DNA of 10,018 nucleotides from the NCBI GenBank assembly GCA_010092775.1, contig JAADYZ010000042.1, positions 1 to 10,018 of the forward strand, read 5' to 3'. Position numbers and translations under genes: made by a program. Positions 6,158 to 10,018 of the stretch are shown here, in pieces (within the stretch, counting starts at the first letter, position 1; every line of letters starts with the position of its first letter). This DNA comes from Chloroflexota bacterium (GTDB lineage Bacteria; Chloroflexota; Anaerolineae; Aggregatilineales; UBA3940). The notes under the pieces are model-generated. The model made no database searches. It saw nothing but the letters and a program-made list of their open reading frames with translations, and had not been told where the DNA came from.

Positions 6158-6622
6158 TTAGGCGGCGACGCGCTCGGCAGCCCTCTGTTCGGCCACGTCG
6201 GCCAGGTTTTCCAGCATATCCGCCAGGGTATCCGCCAACATACGCTCGATGATGCCCTTGTAGATCATCTCACCAATCTGGCCGCCTGGGATTTCATACT
6301 CCAAGACACAGGCCAGGTCGGTCATGCCGTCCTCACGCGGGCCGTACTGCCAGATGTTCTTGCCAGAGACGAAGCTGGTCTCAAAGCTCAGCTCCATCTT
6401 GTCGCCCGGTGCATAGGCCGTGGCCACCATCGGGAGGGTCAGCTTGAAGCCGGAGAGCTCGTAGCTCATCTCGACGGTGCTGCCCTCTTGAGGAAAGTCG
6501 TCGCTGGCGACAACACGCTTCAAAGCAGTATTCCACTCTGGCCAAGTCTTGGCATCTCGTCCTACCGCTTCGACTACGCCGAGCGGGGCATCCACTGTGA
6601 TTTCACCTTTAATGCGTTTCAT
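6158..6622 (-). CDS. SRPBCC (START/polyketide cyclase-like) family protein
   Basis: The ATG at 6622 (MKRIKGEITVDAPLGVV) gives 154 residues, the usual size for this fold, with GTGAGG just upstream. An ATG at 6697 would add 25 unrelated residues and lies upstream of the predicted transcription start, so it is rejected. The family pattern is visible: first strand IKGEITVDAPLGVVEAVG (4-21), WPEWN (27-31), a series of strands with conserved Gly (FPQEGSTVEMSY, DKMELSFETSF), and a long C-terminal amphipathic helix (about 112-150, ending EQRAAERVAA). SRPBCC proteins hold hydrophobic ligands in a helix-grip cavity. The ligand and any catalysis cannot be inferred. There is no signal peptide, so it is cytoplasmic. 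It is monocistronic, with a near-consensus promoter and a strong terminator. Confidence 0.85.
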   Translation of the reverse strand: MKRIKGEITVDAPLGVVEAVGRDAKTWPEWNTALKRVVASDDFPQEGSTVEMSYELSGFKLTLPMVATAYAPGDKMELSFETSFVSGKNIWQYGPREDGMTDLACVLEYEIPGGQIGEMIYKGIIERMLADTLADMLENLADVAEQRAAERVAA

Positions 6623-6658
6623 GATCCTCACTCGTTTCCTAATCGCGTTATGAAAAGG

Positions 6659-6687
6659 AGTATACGCCCATGCACACCTTTTGTCAA
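6659..6687 (-). promoter_or_regulatory. Near-consensus sigma70 promoter of the SRPBCC gene
   Basis: On the minus strand TTGACA (6682-6687, 6 of 6) is followed after exactly 17 bp by TATACT (6659-6664, 5 of 6). Transcription should begin near 6652, about 30 nt before the ATG at 6622. A small inverted repeat, ACCTT-GACAA-AAGGT (6676-6690), overlaps the -35 box, and TGTGCA occurs on both sides of it. A repressor could bind there. Confidence 0.8.
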
Positions 6688-6745
6688 GGTATTGCACACA
6701 ATTAGGGTCGTTTTGTCCAGATTTTCACCAATAACCTGTACAAAT

Positions 6746-6779
6746 CTGAACAAGGCGCACTGGCGAAGGCTGCGTTCAG
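6746..6779. repeat. Inverted repeat CTGAAC / GTTCAG upstream of the dehydrogenase gene
   Basis: CTGAAC (6746-6751) and GTTCAG (6774-6779) are inverted copies 22 bp apart, with an inner GCA/TGC pairing possible. The pair lies in the 289-bp divergent region between the SRPBCC gene and the dehydrogenase gene, where I find no confident plus-strand promoter. It could be an operator, a leader hairpin or chance. Confidence 0.25.
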
Positions 6780-6911
6780 GTCGCTGCTAATGTATTGATT
6801 CCTACGTAAATCGGGCCGGAATCGGTGCAAAGCTCAGATCATTGGCTTTGCAGAACCCGAACACGGTACGCTCCAAACAGAATCTAATCAACCAACCAGC
6901 GAGTTGTGTCT

Positions 6912-7904
6912 ATGCCCCTATCAGCCCATCTTGCCTACGACTATTCAGATACCGTTCTGTCGCTCTTGCGCGCCCAGCTCGATCCAACGATCAGTTTGAC
7001 CGTCGGGAGCAGCATCCCAGACGGGGCCAACTATCACATCTTGATCAACGGTCGACCAAGGCCTGAACAGCTTGAGATCAGCCCGAACCTGCACAGCCTG
7101 ATTATTCCCTGGGCGGGTCTGCCCACCGGCACGCGCGATCTGATGCAGGGCTATCCCCACATCGCGGTGTACAATCTGCACCACAACGCCGTGCCGGTTG
7201 CCGAGACCGTCCTGATGCTGCTGATGGCCGCCGCCAAACGCATCATCCCTGCGGACCGCAACTTGCGTCAGGGTGATTGGACGATCCGCTATGTCGGCCC
7301 CGAACATCCTGACAAAGGGGTCTTGCTGGCCGGAAAGACCGCACTGATCCTTGGCTTCGGCGCGATTGGGCAGCGCGTGGCCGCCCTCTTGCAAGCGCTC
7401 GACATGCGCGTGATGGTCACCCGACGATCGCTCAGTGAGGCGACGCAGGTCGGGGGGATCGATCAATACCCTGCCGACAGCCTCCACGACCTCCTGCCGC
7501 AGGCACAGGCCTTGATTGTCACGCTGCCGCTGACGCCGCTGACGGAAGGCCTGATTGCTGCGGAGGAGCTGGCCTTGCTGCCTCAAGACGCCATCGTGAT
7601 CAACATTGGGCGCGGCCCTATCATCGATGAGCAGGCCCTTCACGACGCCCTTGCGACAGGGCAGATCTACGGTGCTGGAATCGATGTCTGGTACAACTAC
7701 CCACCAGATGAGGCGGCACGAGGCGCCACTCTACCCAGTACAGCCCCATTCCACAACCTGGACAACATCGTGATGAATCCCCATCGGGGTGGCTCCAGCA
7801 TGGACACGGACCGCTTACGCATGGCGCATCTGGCCGACCTGCTCAACACACTGAGTCGCACCGGCAGCGCCGCGAGTCGGGTTGATCTATCGCGCGGATA
7901 TTGA
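6912..7904 (+). CDS. D-2-hydroxyacid dehydrogenase-family NAD(P)-binding protein
   Basis: The ATG at 6912 gives 330 residues; a GTG at 6906 would add two. The ribosome site is weak (GCGAG). The family layout is clear: a split catalytic domain at both ends, a linking segment HNAVPVAETVLMLLMAAAKR (91-110), a Rossmann dinucleotide fold with GFGAIG (G148, G150, G153) and TRR at 170-172 after beta-2, then VTLPLTPLTEGLI and VINIGRGPIIDEQAL (catalytic Arg R234). The catalytic His is probably H291 in NPHRGG. The Arg-to-Glu spacing of 29 residues seen in E. coli SerA lands on Y263 in DVWYNYP, so the usual Glu is absent; formate dehydrogenases also differ there (Gln). Basic residues after beta-2 hint at NADP(H) preference. 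The reaction would be oxidation or reduction of a 2-hydroxy/2-keto acid, substrate unknown. It is separated by 89 bp from the next gene, which has its own promoter. Confidence 0.88.
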   Translation: MPLSAHLAYDYSDTVLSLLRAQLDPTISLTVGSSIPDGANYHILINGRPRPEQLEISPNLHSLIIPWAGLPTGTRDLMQGYPHIAVYNLHHNAVPVAETVLMLLMAAAKRIIPADRNLRQGDWTIRYVGPEHPDKGVLLAGKTALILGFGAIGQRVAALLQALDMRVMVTRRSLSEATQVGGIDQYPADSLHDLLPQAQALIVTLPLTPLTEGLIAAEELALLPQDAIVINIGRGPIIDEQALHDALATGQIYGAGIDVWYNYPPDEAARGATLPSTAPFHNLDNIVMNPHRGGSSMDTDRLRMAHLADLLNTLSRTGSAASRVDLSRGY

Positions 7905-7918
7905 ACGCACCGGCTAGA

Positions 7919-7947
7919 TTGCATCCTTGCAACAGGCCCGATATGAT
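7919..7947 (+). promoter_or_regulatory. Putative promoter of the first tandem paralogue
   Basis: TTGCAT (7919-7924) and TATGAT (7942-7947, 5 of 6) are 17 bp apart, placing the transcription start near 7954 and a leader of about 40 nt before the ATG at 7994. The -35 matches only in its TTG. A small TTGCA-TCCT-TGCAA repeat overlaps the -35. Confidence 0.4.
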
Positions 7948-7993
7948 AAGCTTTGCTTGTTGGAAATCCACTTCGTATCGTTGAGGCCTGCTT

Positions 7994-8392
7994 ATGCCTA
8001 TTCTTGTCCGTTGGGATAAGACGATCCCCAATGTGATCCGCTGGGACTTTAAGGACGAAGTCGGCTGGGAAGATATTCAGGCCGGCCATCAAGAGACGCA
8101 GCGTTTGTTTGCGGACCTGATTCCGCCGATTTTCATCGTGTGGGACCTGCGCCCGATCGGGAAGATTCCAACTAACACCATCTCCTACTATCCTGAGATT
8201 GCCAAGCTGATGCGTGACTACCCCCACCCAATCACCTATCGCGCTGTTATTGTGTCCGAGCAGACGCCGCGTTTGGTGCGTCAATTGCTGGGCATTCTAT
8301 CGCGCTGGGTTGGCGGGTTTGACGTGGTCGAGACTGAGGCTGAAGCGTACTCCGCATTGGAGCAAGCACGCGCGTCATTTCTATCGCAATAG
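7994..8392 (+). CDS. Unrecognised ~130-residue protein, tandem paralogue 1 (WEDIQ/RDYP family)
   Basis: The ATG at 7994 has GAGG 7 nt upstream, giving 132 residues. I do not recognise a named family. The next gene encodes a paralogue that aligns without gaps over the first ~98 residues, sharing W7, W17, W25-EDIQ (25-29), W50-D51, IP/VP, Y65, P67, R74-DYP (74-77) and later GG. The secondary-structure pattern alternates strand, helix, strand (IFIVWDLR), helix, strand (YRAVIVSE) and C-terminal helices (TPRLVRQLLGILSRW, AYSALEQARASF). This recalls STAS/SpoIIAA-like domains, where a short strand-rich domain binds partners. That fold suggestion is an inference; the usual phosphorylatable Ser is not evident. 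There is no signal peptide or membrane segment. Confidence 0.8.
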   Translation: MPILVRWDKTIPNVIRWDFKDEVGWEDIQAGHQETQRLFADLIPPIFIVWDLRPIGKIPTNTISYYPEIAKLMRDYPHPITYRAVIVSEQTPRLVRQLLGILSRWVGGFDVVETEAEAYSALEQARASFLSQ

Positions 8393-8498
8393 GCCGACAG
8401 TGCAGCATTAGCCCGATGACCGTCACGTTTATTTACGAATTTCCTTACAGTGCTGTTATTGTGAAACCAATCACTTGCGCCGCGTCACAGAGGCTCTA

Positions 8499-8508
8499 GA
8501 CTTAAGTC
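8499..8508. repeat. Perfect 10-bp palindrome GACTTAAGTC upstream of tandem paralogue 2
   Basis: The palindrome sits 34 bp before the ATG at 8543, in the 150-bp gap between the two paralogues. A weak TTGCGC-16-TAGACT promoter pairing would place its -10 across the left half, so an operator is conceivable. A 10-bp palindrome can also occur by chance. The rest of the gap (8393-8542) shows no terminator I trust. Confidence 0.3.
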
Positions 8509-8542
8509 ACGATAAACAGGATTTATGTTGGAGGGGTCAACT

Positions 8543-8935
8543 ATGGCCATTCGAGTCAGTTGGGCCAATGCAGAACGCGACATTCTTTTGTGGACTATTG
8601 AAGGCACTTGGAACTGGGAAGACATTCAATTGGCCGACGCTACAGCGGAGCTGCTGTACAAGCGGGCTGAACAGACGGTATTTAGCATCTGGGATTTCAG
8701 CAAAGCGGATGACGTTCCACGCGATGTGGTGCTGTACCTGCCACAGCTCTCGCAAATGCTGCGTGATTATCCGCAGACGGCTTCACCCAAGGTGGCTGTT
8801 GTTCCAGCGGCTCGACCGTTGCTGCTTCGATTGATCCGTATGCTAGGCACGCGGTCAGGTGGGGTTGAGGTGGTCACCGTACTCGGTGACGCGCAGGACC
8901 TGATCAAACGGGCGCGGGTGGCCCTACCTGCGTGA
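8543..8935 (+). CDS. Unrecognised ~130-residue protein, tandem paralogue 2 (WEDIQ/RDYP family)
   Basis: The start at 8543 is set by a strong ribosome site, GGAGGGG, 6 nt upstream; the ATG at 8525 precedes that site and is rejected. The product has 130 residues. It shares W7, W17, WEDIQ (25-29), W50-D51, a VP, Y65, P67, RDYP (74-77) and a GG near 106-107 with the gene before it, arising most likely by tandem duplication followed by strong divergence. The strand/helix order is the same, with FSIWDF as the central strand, KVAVVPA next, and helix RPLLLRLIRMLGTR. It is cytoplasmic by sequence. Conserved Trp and the RDYP turn, kept while most of the protein has changed, suggest a binding surface. 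Its stop codon directly abuts the stop of the opposite-strand DUF3237 gene. Confidence 0.82.
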   Translation: MAIRVSWANAERDILLWTIEGTWNWEDIQLADATAELLYKRAEQTVFSIWDFSKADDVPRDVVLYLPQLSQMLRDYPQTASPKVAVVPAARPLLLRLIRMLGTRSGGVEVVTVLGDAQDLIKRARVALPA

Positions 8936-9424
8936 TTAGCTCAACCCGTACACGTCGATCTTGAGGGTGTGCGCGCTCAGGTCTGCCTCGCCGATGCCGA
9001 TGCAAAAGGCCCGATTGTGCCACAGATAGTCCGGGTGGTAACTTTCAATATGTAAGGATAAGCGCAGCTTCACCTGTTCCGGCAGGTCACCCGCCAGGGC
9101 TTTGGGAAAGGCCCCCTCTCCCAAGTCTGCGAGACCGTGCGCTTCGAGGTAAATCAATGCCTGATCCTCGGTTTCGATCGTCGCTCGGCCCTCAATGCGG
9201 CTAAGGCCATCCCTAAGAATGCGAAACCAATCTCCGCTGATGGCGCTCACCCGCCCCTTAAGCTTGGGGCCCTCCACCTTGCCGTCTTCAAAACTCGTGA
9301 CAAGCAGTAACCCCTCTGCGGTGGGGCCAACCGCATCCAGGCCAGCAAAGCCAATCGACAGTTGATAGAAGTACTCCAGGCGATAGTGCAGGCGGTCGGG
9401 TTGAGTGGGGATGTCGGCGTTCAT
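8936..9424 (-). CDS. DUF3237 family protein
   Basis: The ATG at 9424 (MNADIPTQPDRLHY) has GAGGAG about 8 nt upstream and lies about 50 nt after a predicted transcription start. A GTG at 9478 would add 18 residues but lies before that start. The 162 residues fit the DUF3237 family (typically about 150): opening strand LEYFYQLSIGF, GKVEGPKLKGRV (48-59), GDWFRILRDG (64-73), TIETEDQALIYLEAHG (82-97), and the C-terminal YLWHNRAFCIGIGE (133-146) with DVYGL at the end. DUF3237 proteins are small beta-barrel-type proteins without an agreed activity. There is no signal peptide. It lies 106 bp downstream of the aldo/keto reductase on the same strand but has its own promoter-like element, so operon linkage is uncertain. 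Confidence 0.85.
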   Translation of the reverse strand: MNADIPTQPDRLHYRLEYFYQLSIGFAGLDAVGPTAEGLLLVTSFEDGKVEGPKLKGRVSAISGDWFRILRDGLSRIEGRATIETEDQALIYLEAHGLADLGEGAFPKALAGDLPEQVKLRLSLHIESYHPDYLWHNRAFCIGIGEADLSAHTLKIDVYGLS

Positions 9425-9480
9425 GCTGCGATCTCCTCGTGCGCTAAGGCGGGGCCAAAGATGCGCACCCGCAGCCACTT

Positions 9481-9508
9481 ATGATAGCGCGAACGACAGG
9501 CTTGGCAA
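9481..9508 (-). promoter_or_regulatory. Putative sigma70-type promoter of the DUF3237 gene
   Basis: On the minus strand TTGCCA (9503-9508, 5 of 6) and TATCAT (9481-9486, 5 of 6) are 16 bp apart. Transcription would start near 9474-9475, leaving a leader of about 50 nt with GAGGAG before the ATG at 9424. It lies in the 106-bp gap after the aldo/keto reductase stop; I see no convincing terminator there. Confidence 0.5.
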
Positions 9509-9530
9509 CGCAGGGCATCCGTCCGCGCCC

Positions 9531-10018
9531 TTACCAATGGCGCCGATATTCGTCACCACAATCCCCAATCCGCTTGAATAAGTCGTTGGCATCTGCGGTC
9601 ACCTCGTCGATCTGGGCGAGGTCAGTTTCATCGAGTTGGAAGCCGAAGACACGCTTGTTGACCTCACGGTTGTCCGAGATGCCTAGACGGGCACCCACGA
9701 TCACGCCGCCAACGCCAGGTTGGTCCATGATGGCTCGGATCGCGACCTGTGCAATATCTACATCATGCTTATCGGCAATAGTGCGCAGGCTGCGCAGCAG
9801 GCGCTGAAAAAGCTCCCAGCCGCCCCAAGCATCGATCATCTGCTTGTACTTGCGCAGGCTAACGGTCTCACGCAGCTTCTGGAGGCCCGGTTCAGGCTGG
9901 CCAAGATAGCGATCGCTTAGCAAGCCCCCAGCCAATGTGCCATAGGTCAGCAGCTTGATATCCTTGGCACCGCAATAGGGTAGCATCTGCTGCTCTGGTC
10001 GACGGTCGATCAAGGAGT
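9531..10018 (-). CDS. Aldo/keto reductase, C-terminal half (5' end beyond window)
   Basis: The frame is open to the right edge, so the true start is outside; 161 residues are visible of a family length near 330. The fragment begins in the segment SLIDRRPEQQMLPYC, typical after the mid-barrel strand of AKR proteins. LLTYGTLAGGLLSDRYLG follows (the strand and loop that contact the nicotinamide cofactor), then a helical SLRKYKQMIDAWGGWELF segment. Next come VAIRAIMDQPGVGGVIVGARLG (NADPH phosphate-binding region) and SDNREVN. The catalytic Asp-Tyr-Lys-His residues lie in the missing half. These are soluble (TIM-barrel) NADPH-dependent carbonyl reductases; the substrate cannot be told. The DNDLFKR-like end (ANDLFKRIGDCGDEYRR) looks typical of one uncharacterised AKR subgroup. 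Confidence 0.88.
   Translation of the reverse strand, partial: SLIDRRPEQQMLPYCGAKDIKLLTYGTLAGGLLSDRYLGQPEPGLQKLRETVSLRKYKQMIDAWGGWELFQRLLRSLRTIADKHDVDIAQVAIRAIMDQPGVGGVIVGARLGISDNREVNKRVFGFQLDETDLAQIDEVTADANDLFKRIGDCGDEYRRHW

Noticed and set aside
6676..6690. MerR-type operator in the SRPBCC promoter
   Set aside because: MerR-controlled promoters have 19-20 bp spacers with the repeat between the boxes; this spacer is 17 bp and the repeat overlaps the -35.
6945..7643. 232-codon minus-strand frame inside the dehydrogenase gene
   Set aside because: The plus frame has clear Rossmann and catalytic motifs; the minus translation is Gln/Arg-rich with no recognisable domain.
7697..8284. 195-codon minus-strand frame spanning the dehydrogenase end and paralogue 1
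   Set aside because: It crosses two supported plus-strand genes and the promoter between them, with no domain or ribosome-site support.
7697..8935. The tandem paralogues as a toxin-antitoxin pair
   Set aside because: The two are homologous to each other, with separate ribosome sites and a 150-bp gap, and carry no toxin or antitoxin motifs.
1..10018. Mobile element, phage island, defence system or CRISPR array
   Set aside because: I saw no transposase, integrase, terminal repeats, regularly spaced repeats, nuclease or helicase genes.

Overview
The window looks like bacterial chromosome of moderate-to-high GC. Several traits suggest Chloroflexota, though this is an inference from protein style and not a marker-gene call: lipoproteins with VGC or SAC lipoboxes, receiver-only response regulators, a DUF309 protein carrying a degenerate receiver, and apparently leaderless start codons. 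I see no rRNA, tRNA, CRISPR, transposase, integrase or phage gene.

Left block (1-4505, all minus strand) is a compact gene row read right to left: receiver-only response regulator -> aminoglycoside-phosphotransferase-fold kinase -> small lipoprotein -> acidic, largely disordered cytoplasmic protein -> large lipoprotein with a propeller-like repeat region and a C-terminal M23 (LytM-like) peptidase domain cut by the left edge. Gaps are 20 bp, a 1-bp overlap (or 20 bp with the preferred start), 82 bp with an internal promoter, and 9 bp. The row reads as a surface or cell-wall module with a phosphorelay receiver at its head, but only co-location supports that link.

Centre block (4506-5896): a divergent plus-strand gene fuses a degenerate receiver to DUF309. 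It converges on a second receiver-only regulator that is a clear paralogue of the first. Both receivers keep every phosphorylation residue, while the fusion has lost the acidic pocket and the conserved lysine. No histidine kinase is present.

Right block (5897-10018): a minus-strand SRPBCC/START-like protein with a near-consensus promoter and a good terminator; a plus-strand D-2-hydroxyacid dehydrogenase-family protein whose catalytic Glu position is Tyr; two plus-strand tandem paralogues of an unrecognised ~130-residue family (WEDIQ, WD, RDYP signatures, possibly STAS/SpoIIAA-like fold); a minus-strand DUF3237 protein whose stop codon abuts the stop of the second paralogue; and the C-terminal half of an aldo/keto reductase running off the right edge. 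These look like ordinary metabolic or housekeeping genes apart from the tandem pair.

The best leads are the receiver-headed envelope gene row, the receiver/degenerate-receiver-DUF309/receiver triplet, the tandem WEDIQ/RDYP family and the leaderless-type promoters. None of these alone proves a new system.
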